Of a stretch of 64,000 bases of DNA, positions 12,423 to 20,706 are shown one piece after another. Source of the DNA: Roseovarius sp. MMSF_3350. GTDB lineage: Bacteria > Pseudomonadota > Alphaproteobacteria > Rhodobacterales > Rhodobacteraceae. The stretch spans positions 1-64,000 of the forward strand of contig NZ_JASHIZ010000003.1 in assembly GCF_030733425.1 (NCBI RefSeq). Direction: 5' to 3'. The stretch's first letter is position 1. Each line of letters opens with the position of its first letter. The notes beneath the pieces are model-generated. The model was given only the letters and a program-made list of their open reading frames with translations. It was not told the DNA's origin and made no database searches. The translations under genes were made by a program, and so were the position numbers.

Positions 12423-12981
12423 CCATACATCCCCGCGCATACCGCCCGTCCGCCCTGTCCCGATGCACCGACGAATACGCCCACTCCTCCGGCTCCGCCA
12501 CGAACCCATGCTTCACCGGGTTCATCCAGCAATACCGCATCAGCGCGGCATAGTCTGCCTCGCCCCGCACATGATGCTCCCAGAACCGGCGCTGCCATAT
12601 CCCCGCGTCACCCTTGCGTCGTTTGCTCGCCGACCTGCGTAGGGTGGGGTTCCACCCCACCGCGTGTCCCGCCTCCTGCGCCAGGGTGGGGTGGAACCCC
12701 ACCCTACACCCATCCCGCAAACTGCGCGTGAACCGGGCCTTGATCGCCCCCCACCGGGTCGAGAAATCCGCATCACCTTCCGGCAAGGTCCAGATCGCAT
12801 GCAGGTGATCCGGCAACACGACCCAGGCGTCGATATGGAAAGGTCGCTCGGCCCGTGTCTGCCGCACGGCAGCGCGCAACCGTTCGATTTCATCCACGAG
12901 AAGATGGCTGCCGCGTTCCGCCAGGTTGACGGAAAAGAATACCGTGGCACCGGAAACGCGGGGGCGAAGATAATGCGACAT
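12412..12981 (-). CDS. REP-associated tyrosine transposase (RAYT, Y1_Tnp family)
   Basis: Single-strand HUH-type transposase that acts on REP palindromes. The start at 12981 (MSHYLRPRVSG) matches the usual RAYT N terminus; an ATG at 12999 is in frame upstream. In the 189-residue product, His59-Leu60-His61 form the HUH metal site and Tyr150 in ALMRYCWMNPVKHG is the likely catalytic tyrosine. IWQRRFWEHH is also typical. Residues of about 92-115 are an in-frame insert encoded by two REP palindromes, and the last residues and stop codon come from another REP. The frame is intact, so it may be functional. Flanked by ettA and a BrnA-like gene. Confidence 0.88.
   Translation of the reverse strand: MSHYLRPRVSGATVFFSVNLAERGSHLLVDEIERLRAAVRQTRAERPFHIDAWVVLPDHLHAIWTLPEGDADFSTRWGAIKARFTRSLRDGCRVGFHPTLAQEAGHAVGWNPTLRRSASKRRKGDAGIWQRRFWEHHVRGEADYAALMRYCWMNPVKHGFVAEPEEWAYSSVHRDRADGRYARGCMGVG
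12639..12707. repeat. REP-like palindrome pair inside the RAYT coding sequence
   Basis: GTAGGGTGGGGT-TCC-ACCCCACC (12639-12661) and an inverted GGGTGGGGT-GGA-ACCCCACCC then TAC (12683-12707), 21 nt apart. The core is the same as in the 12362-12422 pair. The pair lies within the transposase gene between the HUH and tyrosine motifs and keeps its frame. Confidence 0.88.
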
Positions 12982-13029
12982 GGCACCATCATGCCGCAAG
13001 TTTGGTTAATGAATGGTTGGGGGCGTCTC

Positions 13030-13347
13030 TCACCCCCCGACCCTCTCCCGCAAAACCTCCTCCAACCTTACCTCCTTCGCCAGATGCATCTGCATATACG
13101 TCGCCAGAAGCCGGTTGATCCGCGCGTGCCACCCCTTGCCCATCGCCCGGTAGAACCTTACCACCGACCGATCCAGGTAGAGCGTCACCTTCTCCTTCGG
13201 CTCCTCGACCGGCACGTCCATTTCCAGCGTGTGCCACGCCTCCGGGATCTCCTCGGCGATCGTGTCGGGGATCCAGCTTTCCTGCTGCAGATAGATCAGG
13301 CTCTGCATCAGGCTGGCACGGGCGGCGCGTTCGGTCTTGGTGGGCAT
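13030..13347 (-). CDS. BrnA-like (DUF4415) antitoxin without a BrnT partner
   Basis: A 105-residue protein whose second half (VTLYLDRSVVRFYRAMGKGWHARINRLL) fits the BrnA/DUF4415 antitoxin fold, a ribbon-helix-helix DNA-binding protein that normally neutralises BrnT. The start at 13347 is supported by an AGAGGAG site 7-8 nt upstream. No BrnT-like reading frame is adjacent: the neighbours are the RAYT gene and a flavoprotein gene. It could be an orphan regulator or a remnant. The family call rests on a short motif. Confidence 0.65.
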   Translation of the reverse strand: MPTKTERAARASLMQSLIYLQQESWIPDTIAEEIPEAWHTLEMDVPVEEPKEKVTLYLDRSVVRFYRAMGKGWHARINRLLATYMQMHLAKEVRLEEVLRERVGG

Positions 13348-13497
13348 GGCGGGCTCCTCTGTGGCGAGCCTGCATCCTCGCGCAAATCCCTTACCGAAAT
13401 TTGACCTCACCGCACCGACGCGCTGCCACCCGGATACCGACGCGATACCGACACGTCTTCCCGCGCCCCTCGGGATGCTCTATCTCCCCTTCCCAAG

Positions 13498-14664
13498 ATG
13501 CCCGATTTCGACCTTGTCATCCTCGGCGCCGGCCCCGCCGGAACAGCCGCCGCCATGCAGGCCCGCACCCTGGGTCTCAGCGTGGCGCTGGTCGACAAGG
13601 CATTGTTTCCACGCCAAAAACTCTGCGGCGGGCTTGTAACGGGCCGCTGTGCAGCGCACTTGGCCGACATTTTCGGCATGCAGATCACCACTGACCTTTT
13701 CGAGACCCGGCGAAATTTCGAATTCTACCTGAAAGATCAATCCCTTGGGAATCTCCAGGACGTCCCCCCCCTGCACCTGACCATTCGCTGGGACTTCGAT
13801 CACCACCTGCTGAAACAGGCCCTTGCCGCCGGCGCCGCCGACTTCACCGGCCATCGCATAGAAGCCTTTGATTTCAAAGAAAATACAATTGATCTGGCCA
13901 AGGGCGAACCTCTCACCTACCGACTGCTCATCGCCGCCGACGGCGTGCAAAGCCCCACCGCCAAAGCATTGTTCGGCAAGCCTTTTTCCCAAGACACCAT
14001 CGGCTTCGCGCTGGAGGTCGAAGGCCCTTCGCAAGCCCCCACCGAGGCCACGCCCATCCGCATCGACTTTGCCGCCGCCGACTGGGGATACGGCTGGTCT
14101 TTCCCGAAAAAATCCAGCACGACCATAGGCTTGGGCGGCCTGCACGCCCAAAACCCCGACATGAAATTGCACCTCGCCACCTATCTCGACAAGCTGGGAA
14201 CCGGAAAGACCGCCAAGGTCAAAGGCCATTTCCTGCCCTTCGGCGCCCCAAGGCCCATCCCCGGCAAGGGCAATGTCCTGCTCGCGGGTGACGCCGCCGG
14301 CTTGGTCGACCCGATCACCGGCGAGGGCATCGGCTATGCCATCCACTCCGGAGCCCTGGCGGCCGAGGCCGCAAAAATCGCGCTGGATCAGGGAGGTACC
14401 CACCGCGCCCTACCGCTCTACACGAGCGCGACCAAACCGATCCGCCGCTCTATCGCCCAAGCCCGACTACTGCGCCCGCTGATTTTCTCGGCGCGCCTGC
14501 AGCCCTTCTTCGCCCGCACCTTCGCCACGTCCACGACGCTCAAGCGCGACTACATGCACCTGCTCTCGGGCGAGATGGAGTATCCCGCCCTTCTTCGCCG
14601 CACTGTTTTGCGCCTGCCCCGCGCGGCCCTGCGTTACCTCTCTGCCGCAGCGTCCGGAAACTGA
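13498..14664 (+). CDS. Geranylgeranyl-reductase-family FAD-dependent oxidoreductase
   Basis: A 388-residue flavoprotein. The N terminus has the dinucleotide-binding GAGPAGTAAA motif (about residues 10-19), then FPRQKLCGG, the PxxxxCGG signature of the geranylgeranyl reductase group. GDAAGLVDPITGEGIGYA near residues 263-280 contacts FAD. Members reduce isoprenoid double bonds in chlorophyll, quinone or lipid synthesis. No bch/crt genes are nearby, so the substrate is not known here. It appears to be a single-gene unit. Confidence 0.8.
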   Translation: MPDFDLVILGAGPAGTAAAMQARTLGLSVALVDKALFPRQKLCGGLVTGRCAAHLADIFGMQITTDLFETRRNFEFYLKDQSLGNLQDVPPLHLTIRWDFDHHLLKQALAAGAADFTGHRIEAFDFKENTIDLAKGEPLTYRLLIAADGVQSPTAKALFGKPFSQDTIGFALEVEGPSQAPTEATPIRIDFAAADWGYGWSFPKKSSTTIGLGGLHAQNPDMKLHLATYLDKLGTGKTAKVKGHFLPFGAPRPIPGKGNVLLAGDAAGLVDPITGEGIGYAIHSGALAAEAAKIALDQGGTHRALPLYTSATKPIRRSIAQARLLRPLIFSARLQPFFARTFATSTTLKRDYMHLLSGEMEYPALLRRTVLRLPRAALRYLSAAASGN

Positions 14665-14781
14665 GACTTGACGGTCACGGAATCGCTTGCCCTTCTCCCA
14701 TTCACTTGTTTTTGATTTCTAAATGCTCATGTGGCGGAATATCGCCATACCCAACTGCCGCCGTTTCGAGGGAAGAAAATC

Positions 14782-15345
14782 ATGATGAATCGCCGCCAAT
14801 TCGTGGCCACTGCTGCCGCGGTCGCCACCGTGCCCGCACTGCCTGCCGCCGCCCAGACATTCCAGCTCGACCAGAAATACATGCCTCAAGACGTGAACAT
14901 CTCGGCCCGCTACGCGCCCGGCCAGATGCTGATCCTGCCCAAGGCGCATTTCCTTTACCTGATCACCGAGCAGGGCCGGGCCCGCCGCTACGGTGTGGGC
15001 GTCGGCAAGGCCGGGCTGGAGTTCACCGGCCGCGCAACCATCGACGTCAAGAAGAAATGGCCGACATGGCGACCGACGCAGGAAATGATCGAGCGCGAGC
15101 CCAAGACCTACGCCAAATTCAAGGGCAATGACTATGTCCAGCCGGGCGGCAAGGGCAACCCGCTGGGGGCGCGCGCACTCTACCTGTTCCAGAATGGCCG
15201 CGACACCTATTTCCGCATCCACGGCACCAACGCGCCCCGCTCGATCGGCCGCTCGGTCTCCAACGGATGCATCCGCATGATCAACGAGCACGTGATCGAC
15301 CTCTACGAGCGCGTGCCGCTGGGAACCGTGGTCACGGTTTTGTAA
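14782..15345 (+). CDS. Exported L,D-transpeptidase (YkuD domain)
   Basis: Cross-links peptidoglycan or attaches proteins to it, in the periplasm. The start at 14782 (MMNRRQFVATAAAVATV) gives 187 residues with a twin-arginine-like leader ending at about PAAAQT; the frame is open to an ATG at 14731 without export character. The YkuD catalytic motif reads HGTNAPRSIGRSVSNGCIRM, with His, Ser and the nucleophilic Cys in place. A GAGGGAAG site precedes the start. It is followed by a dispersed palindrome, then convergent tesA. Confidence 0.9.
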   Translation: MMNRRQFVATAAAVATVPALPAAAQTFQLDQKYMPQDVNISARYAPGQMLILPKAHFLYLITEQGRARRYGVGVGKAGLEFTGRATIDVKKKWPTWRPTQEMIEREPKTYAKFKGNDYVQPGGKGNPLGARALYLFQNGRDTYFRIHGTNAPRSIGRSVSNGCIRMINEHVIDLYERVPLGTVVTVL

Positions 15346-15410
15346 AGACGGCGCGCAACAAGAGCGCAGACTTTTGCGCAATCGACGGGCCGCCCCGCCT
15401 CCAAACTCCC

Positions 15411-15434
15411 GTCCCGGGCTCGACCCGGGACCTC
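15411..15434. repeat. Dispersed palindrome, copy 2
   Basis: GTCCCGGG-CTCGA-CCCGGGAC followed by CCTC, with perfect 8-bp arms. It lies between the convergent L,D-transpeptidase and tesA genes, so it could also serve as a bidirectional RNA hairpin. There is no T-tract. Confidence 0.85.
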
Positions 15435-15483
15435 TTCCTCCGGTGCAGACTGGGATCCGGCCAGGGATCAAAGCCGCTTGGCT

Positions 15484-16161
15484 TCATTCCGCCCGTTCCG
15501 CCAATTCGGCCACCGCCGGCCCCATGGCCTCCACGATCCGGCCGACTCCGTCGGCGTTGGGATGAATCCCGTCCGACTGGAAAAAGCCCTGCAACTCGGA
15601 CGGATCGCCTTCACCCAACCCTTTGAAGAAGCTCTCGAAATAAAGCGCGCCGAACTCTTGCGACAGCTCGGGATACATCGCGTCGAACGCCGCCTTGTAA
15701 TCCGGCCCGAAATTGGTCGGCGCCTGCATCCCCACCAGTAGCACGGGCAGGTTCTGGCCCTCCGCCACCTCCAGAATCGTCCTCAGGTTCGCCCGCGCCG
15801 CGCCCGGGTCCAGCCCGCGCAGCATGTCGTTGCCTCCCAGCGCCACGATCATCGCGTCAACCTCGGGTGTCAGGCTCCACTCCACCCTTGACGCACCGCC
15901 TGCCGTGGTGTCGCCGGAGACCCCGGCATTGATCACCTCTGCCGCAACATCGTTCTCCTGCAACCAGCCCTCCAACTGCGGCACGAACCCGTTTTCCTGT
16001 GCCAGACCATAGCCCTGCGTCAAGCTGTCGCCCAAGGCGAGGATCGTCACCGGCTCTTCACCAAAGGCCGGTAAACCAATGAAAACAAGCGCCGCGACCT
16101 TGCCCGCCAAGGCCCGGACCCCATATGTGAAACGACTAAAAACGAACAGGCAGAACCCCAT
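15484..16161 (-). CDS. tesA: SGNH/GDSL acyl-CoA thioesterase I / lysophospholipase (TesA)
   Basis: A periplasmic esterase, 225 residues from the ATG at 16161. The SGNH blocks are visible: ALGDSLTQGYG with the nucleophilic Ser, GVSGDTT, GGNDMLRG, and DGIHPNADG with the catalytic Asp/His. A hydrophobic leader (about residues 3-33) ends near PAFGEE. The frame extends to 16563, but that stretch overlaps the divergent ABC gene and lacks protein character. The start codon shares the CATG at 16159-16162 with the divergent ybbA start, the same divergent tesA/ybbA pairing known from E. coli. Confidence 0.9.
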   Translation of the reverse strand: MGFCLFVFSRFTYGVRALAGKVAALVFIGLPAFGEEPVTILALGDSLTQGYGLAQENGFVPQLEGWLQENDVAAEVINAGVSGDTTAGGASRVEWSLTPEVDAMIVALGGNDMLRGLDPGAARANLRTILEVAEGQNLPVLLVGMQAPTNFGPDYKAAFDAMYPELSQEFGALYFESFFKGLGEGDPSELQGFFQSDGIHPNADGVGRIVEAMGPAVAELAERAE

Positions 16162-16858
16162 GACAGACCCCGTGTTATCGCTGCGCGAGGCCGCGCTTTC
16201 GCTGCAAGGCAATGCCGGCCCCGTCGAGATACTTGAGGCGATCAGCCTCGATGTCCACCGCGGCGACACGCTGGGGCTGGTGGGGCCGTCGGGCTCCGGC
16301 AAATCTTCGCTGCTGATGCTGATGGGCGGGCTGGAACGCGCCACCGGCGGCACGGTCAAGGCTTTGGGCCACGACCTCACCACGATGTCCGAGGATGCGC
16401 TCGCCCGCCTGCGCCGCGACCATATCGGCGTGGTGTTCCAGTCCTTCCACCTTATCCCCACCATGACCGCGCTGGAAAACGTCGCCACCCCCCTCGAACT
16501 GGCCGGTAACCCCGACGCCTTCGCCCGCGCCGAGGAGGAACTGACCACCGTGGGCCTGGGCAAGCGCCTGAACCACTATCCCTCGCAGCTTTCGGGCGGC
16601 GAGCAACAACGTGTGGCGCTGGCCCGCGCCGCCGCCCCGCGCCCCGATATCCTGCTGGCCGATGAGCCCACCGGCAACCTCGACAGCGCCACCGGCACCG
16701 CCATCATCGACCTGCTTTTCGGGCTTCAGGAACGCCACGGCGCCACGCTGGTTCTCGTCACCCACGATCCCGGCCTTGCCGACCGCTGCGCCCGCGTGGC
16801 CGAACTCAGCGACGGCCACCTAGCCGAACGACAGCCCATCAAGGCCCGCACGGCATGA
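16160..16858 (+). CDS. ybbA: ABC transporter ATPase YbbA
   Basis: The 232-residue ATPase partner of the YbbP permease, of the LolD/MacB-like class. Walker A is [10 protein letters not shown], the signature is [14 protein letters not shown], and Walker B is [14 protein letters not shown]. The ATG at 16160 is preferred over an in-frame ATG at 16079, which lies inside tesA; start codons of the two divergent genes overlap. It overlaps ybbP by 4 nt (ATGA). Proposed roles of this pair include lipid or hydrophobic-compound handling in the envelope, but the substrate is not established. Confidence 0.9.
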   Translation: MTDPVLSLREAALSLQGNAGPVEILEAISLDVHRGDTLGLVGPSGSGKSSLLMLMGGLERATGGTVKALGHDLTTMSEDALARLRRDHIGVVFQSFHLIPTMTALENVATPLELAGNPDAFARAEEELTTVGLGKRLNHYPSQLSGGEQQRVALARAAAPRPDILLADEPTGNLDSATGTAIIDLLFGLQERHGATLVLVTHDPGLADRCARVAELSDGHLAERQPIKARTA

Positions 16859-19356
16859 AGCTCCGCCTCGCCGCACGCCTTGCCGCCCGCGAACTGCGCG
16901 GCGGGCTGCACGGCTTCCGCATCTTCCTGGCCTGCGTGATCCTCGGCGTTGCGGCCATCGCCGCCGTCGGCACCGTCCGCGAAAGCATCACAGAAGGCCT
17001 CGCACAGGAGGGTGCAACCCTGCTGGGCGGCGATGCCGAGATCGAGCTGACCTACCGGTTCGCCAACGAGGCGGAGCGCGCGTGGATGCAAGACACCGCC
17101 ACCCGAGTGTCCGAGATTGCCGATTTCCGCTCCATGGCCGTCATGGGCGAGGAACGCAGCCTGACGCAAGTGAAAGCCGTCGACACAGCCTATCCCCTTG
17201 TGGGCGAAGCGAAATTGACTCCCGACATCCCCCTCGACGAGGCCCTCGCCAACGATGGCCTCGTCATGCACCCCACGCTCGCCGATCGCCTCGGTGCCGT
17301 GCCCGGCGACACCCTCACGCTGGGGTCGAAGAGCTTCACCCTTCGCGCCCTCATCGAACGCGAACCCGACAGCCGCACGGGGGGCTTCGGCCTCGGCCCC
17401 CGCACGATTGTCCTGCGCAGCGCGCTGGACGGCGCAGGGCTCCTGGAACCCGGCACGCTCTTTTCCTCGCATTACCGCCTCGACCTGCCCCCCGGCACCG
17501 ATCTCGACGCCACGCGGGCAGAGGCCGAGCAAGCCCTCGAAGGCAGCGGCATGCGCTGGTCCGACGCCCGCAACGGCGCGCCGGGCGTGGCCGAATTCGT
17601 CGAGCGCCTCGGCGCGTTCCTGATCCTCGTCGGCCTCTCCGGCCTTGCGGTCGGCGGCGTCGGCATCTCCGCCGCCCTGCGCGCCTACCTGTCTGGCAAA
17701 ACCCAGGTTATCGCCATCCTCCGCAGTCTCGGTGCAGATCAACGCACGATCTTCCTCACCTACCTGATGCAGGTCGCCGTTCTGGGCGTCCTTGGCATCA
17801 CCCTCGGCCTCGCCCTCGGCGTCGGCCTGCCCGTGCTCCTGTCGCCTATCATCACCGCGCAACTGCCCGTGCCTGCCGTCTTCGCCCCCTACCCGGGGCC
17901 GATGGCCGAAGCCGCGATCTACAGCGCCCTCACCATCCTCATCTTCACGCTCTGGCCGCTGGCCCAGGCGCGCGACGTCCGCCCCGCAGCGCTCTACCGC
18001 GACGCCGACACCTCCGGCACAATCCCCGGCGCGGGGTTCATCCTGACCACCGCCGCCCTTATCGCCGCGCTGGTCATGGTCGCCGCCTGGTTCTCCGGCA
18101 ATTCAACCCTCACCTACTGGACGGCAGGCTCCATCGCTGGTGCCCTCGTGGTGCTGGCCCTCGCCGGTCTCGCCCTGCGCGTCGCTGCCCGGCGCATGCG
18201 CCCTCTGGCCCGGGGCCGCACTGCGCTCGGCTGGGCGCTCGGCGCCATCGGCGGGCCGCGCAGCACCGCCAGCGCCGTGGTCCTGTCGCTCGGCCTCGGC
18301 CTTTCCGTGCTCGCCGCCGTGGGCCAGGTCGACCGCAACCTGCGCGACGCCATCACCCGCGACCTGCCCACCCGCGCGCCCAGCTTCTTTTTCGTCGACA
18401 TCCAGCGCGACCAGATGCCCGACTTTTCCGCCCGGCTCGACAGCGACGAGGGCGTCACCCGCGTCGACGCCGCCCCCATGCTGCGCGGCATTATCAGCGA
18501 AATAAACGGCCAGCCCGCAGCCCAAGTCGCGGGCGACCACTGGGTCCTGCAAGGCGACCGCGGCGTCAGCTATGCCGCCGCCCTGCCCGAGCGCAGCACG
18601 CTCACCGCCGGCGACTGGTGGGGCGAGGATTACGACGGCCCGCCCCAAGTCAGCTTCGCCGCCGAGGAAGCCGATGAAATGGGCCTGAAACTCGGCGATC
18701 AGATCACCCTCAACATCCTTGGCCGCGACCTGACGGCTGAAATCACCTCCTTCCGCGAGGTCGATTTTTCTACCGCCGGCATGGGCTTCATCATGATCCT
18801 GAACGAGTCCGCACTGGTGAACGCCCCCCACAGCTATATCGCCACGGTCTACTCCGATGCGGCCTCCGAAACCGCCATCCTCCGCGACCTTTCGCGCCAG
18901 TTTCCAAACATCACAGCAATTTCGGTACGCGACGCCGTCTCCCGCGTCAGCGACCTTCTGGGCAGCCTCGCCTCGGCCACTGCCTGGGGCGCCGCCGCCA
19001 CGCTGCTCACCGGGTTCATGGTCCTGATCGGCGCGGCCGCCGCCGACGCCCGCGCCCGCAGCTACGAGGCGGCGATCCTCAAGGTGCTCGGCGCCAGCCG
19101 CGCGCGCATCCTCTGGGGCCTCTCCCTGCGCGCCGCCCTCCTGGGGGCCGCGGCCGGCAGCGTCGCGCTTGGCGCGGGCATCGCAGGCGCATGGGCGGTC
19201 AGTCACTACGTCATGGAAACGTCCTTCGCCGTGGCATGGCCACCCGCCCTCGGCATCGTCGCGGGCGGCGCGCTGATCAGCCTTCTGGCGGGCCTGGCCT
19301 TCGCCCTCGGCCCCATTTCCGCCCGTCCCGCCCAGGTTCTGCGCAGCCGCGAATAA
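16855..19356 (+). CDS. ybbP: FtsX-family ABC permease YbbP
   Basis: An 833-residue inner-membrane permease with two FtsX/MacB-like units. A signal-anchor helix (about residues 20-42) is followed by a periplasmic domain, then a membrane group at about residues 255-380 and 390-440. A second cluster lies near 480-500, and the C-terminal FtsX unit sits at about residues 700-825. The length and the two-unit layout fit YbbP. Translation is coupled to ybbA by a 4-nt overlap. Confidence 0.88.
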   Translation: MKLRLAARLAARELRGGLHGFRIFLACVILGVAAIAAVGTVRESITEGLAQEGATLLGGDAEIELTYRFANEAERAWMQDTATRVSEIADFRSMAVMGEERSLTQVKAVDTAYPLVGEAKLTPDIPLDEALANDGLVMHPTLADRLGAVPGDTLTLGSKSFTLRALIEREPDSRTGGFGLGPRTIVLRSALDGAGLLEPGTLFSSHYRLDLPPGTDLDATRAEAEQALEGSGMRWSDARNGAPGVAEFVERLGAFLILVGLSGLAVGGVGISAALRAYLSGKTQVIAILRSLGADQRTIFLTYLMQVAVLGVLGITLGLALGVGLPVLLSPIITAQLPVPAVFAPYPGPMAEAAIYSALTILIFTLWPLAQARDVRPAALYRDADTSGTIPGAGFILTTAALIAALVMVAAWFSGNSTLTYWTAGSIAGALVVLALAGLALRVAARRMRPLARGRTALGWALGAIGGPRSTASAVVLSLGLGLSVLAAVGQVDRNLRDAITRDLPTRAPSFFFVDIQRDQMPDFSARLDSDEGVTRVDAAPMLRGIISEINGQPAAQVAGDHWVLQGDRGVSYAAALPERSTLTAGDWWGEDYDGPPQVSFAAEEADEMGLKLGDQITLNILGRDLTAEITSFREVDFSTAGMGFIMILNESALVNAPHSYIATVYSDAASETAILRDLSRQFPNITAISVRDAVSRVSDLLGSLASATAWGAAATLLTGFMVLIGAAAADARARSYEAAILKVLGASRARILWGLSLRAALLGAAAGSVALGAGIAGAWAVSHYVMETSFAVAWPPALGIVAGGALISLLAGLAFALGPISARPAQVLRSRE

Positions 19357-19452
19357 TCGCCCATCGCGCGCCCCGATCCGGTTGCGGTCCGGCGGCGGGG
19401 GTGGCACTCATCCCGCACCCCCTCGCCCCACCGAGTCGTTCAAGGAGTGCCC

Positions 19453-20352
19453 ATGACGGAAACCCTGCCCATCACCGTTTCCTCGCCGCTGACCAACGCG
19501 CAGAAGGCCGCGCTCGTCAACCTCGTCCGCCGCGCAGCGAAGGCCGAGATCATGCCCCGCTTCCGCAACCTCGCCGCTGCCGAGATCACCACCAAAGCCG
19601 GCCCCGAGGACCTGGTGACCGAGGCCGACCACGCAGCCGAAGCGATGCTCTCGCGCGGCCTGCAAAAGATGTTCCCCCACGCCCTGATCGTGGGCGAGGA
19701 AGCCGCCGGTGCCGACCCGTCGCTGCGCGGCAAGCTGGCCGAGGCCGAACTGGCCTTCATCCTCGATCCGGTCGACGGCACCTGGAACTTCGTCAACGGC
19801 CTGGCCATGTTCGGCGTCATCGTCTCGGTCACCCGGTTCGGCAAGCCGGTCTACGGCCTGCTCTACGATCCGGTCATGGACGATTTCATCGCCGCCGAAG
19901 AGGACGGCCCCGCCGAAATGACCCGCGCCACCGGCCGCGCCCGGCCCGTCTTGGCCTCGCAAGGTGGCGATATCGACAACCTTTACGGCTACATGCACTA
20001 TTACCTGATGGATCGCGCGGTGCAGGAACAGCTTGCCCCGCTCATGTCACGGTTCGGCCGCATCGGCTCGCTGCGCTGCTCGTGCCACGAATACCGGATG
20101 CTGGCGCAGGGCCGTGCCGATTTCCTGCTCTCGGCCACGCTTAACCCGTGGGACCACGCGGCGGGCGTGCTGATCGTCCAGCGCGCGGGCGGCGTGGTGC
20201 GTATGCTCGACGGGCGCGACTACAACGCCGGCATCGACACCGGCTACCTGCTTGCCGCGCCTAATGAGCCCAGCTGGCAGAAGCTGGCCGAGGTGTTCAA
20301 CCCGCGGCTCGCCCCGGCAGCCGAGCCTCCGAAGGCGAAAAAAGGCGACTGA
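19453..20352 (+). CDS. Inositol monophosphatase-family phosphatase
   Basis: A 299-residue Mg-dependent phosphatase of the IMPase/CysQ/HisN group. The motifs are GEEAAG, LDPVDGTWNFVNG (metal binding) and NPWDHAAGVLIVQRAGG (C-terminal signature). The ATG at 19453 has AAGGAG six nt upstream and is preferred to a GTG at 19447. Substrate cannot be assigned: inositol phosphate, histidinol phosphate and PAP are all possible in this family. The C terminus is a Lys/Pro-rich tail. Confidence 0.85.
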   Translation: MTETLPITVSSPLTNAQKAALVNLVRRAAKAEIMPRFRNLAAAEITTKAGPEDLVTEADHAAEAMLSRGLQKMFPHALIVGEEAAGADPSLRGKLAEAELAFILDPVDGTWNFVNGLAMFGVIVSVTRFGKPVYGLLYDPVMDDFIAAEEDGPAEMTRATGRARPVLASQGGDIDNLYGYMHYYLMDRAVQEQLAPLMSRFGRIGSLRCSCHEYRMLAQGRADFLLSATLNPWDHAAGVLIVQRAGGVVRMLDGRDYNAGIDTGYLLAAPNEPSWQKLAEVFNPRLAPAAEPPKAKKGD

Positions 20353-20706
20353 TCGGCGCTCTTTTCACCCATGAATTGAAACGTCACGACTGGGTCATTT
20401 TACCGGAACCCGGCCCCGCGCCCGGCGTTATTCCCACACTGCATATCGAACGCGCCAACAGGCCTTCGGAACAGGCAAGACGCCGCCGCGAAATGGCCGG
20501 CGCCCTGCAAGTGTACCAAATTTCCCGAGATCAGTTTGAACCGACTGACCGGCGACCACGACCGACAGGTATTCGTTCCAAGGGTCACTCCCTCCCGACC
20601 GAACGAGGGCATTGCCCCTGTCCCGGGCAAGGCCCGATCATTTTAGCGAGTGATTTCAGTACCAAGTTAGGGCGGTCTCCTTCGGGAGGCCGCCTGATTG
20701 CCTGCC
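20353..20706. other. Convergent intergenic stretch
   Basis: 354 nt between the phosphatase gene and gcvP, which converge. It contains an imperfect 10-bp hairpin, GGCGGTCTCC-TTCG-GGAGGCCGCC (20671-20694), just past the gcvP stop. This is a possible bidirectional terminator without a T-tract. A short open frame from 20376 has low-complexity, out-of-style translation, and I do not consider it a gene. Confidence 0.5.

Noticed and set aside
12362-12707. A CRISPR-like array from the repeated GGGTGGGGT units
   Set aside because: The units are palindromes in alternating orientation with unequal spacing, and no cas genes are near. They fit REP pairs.
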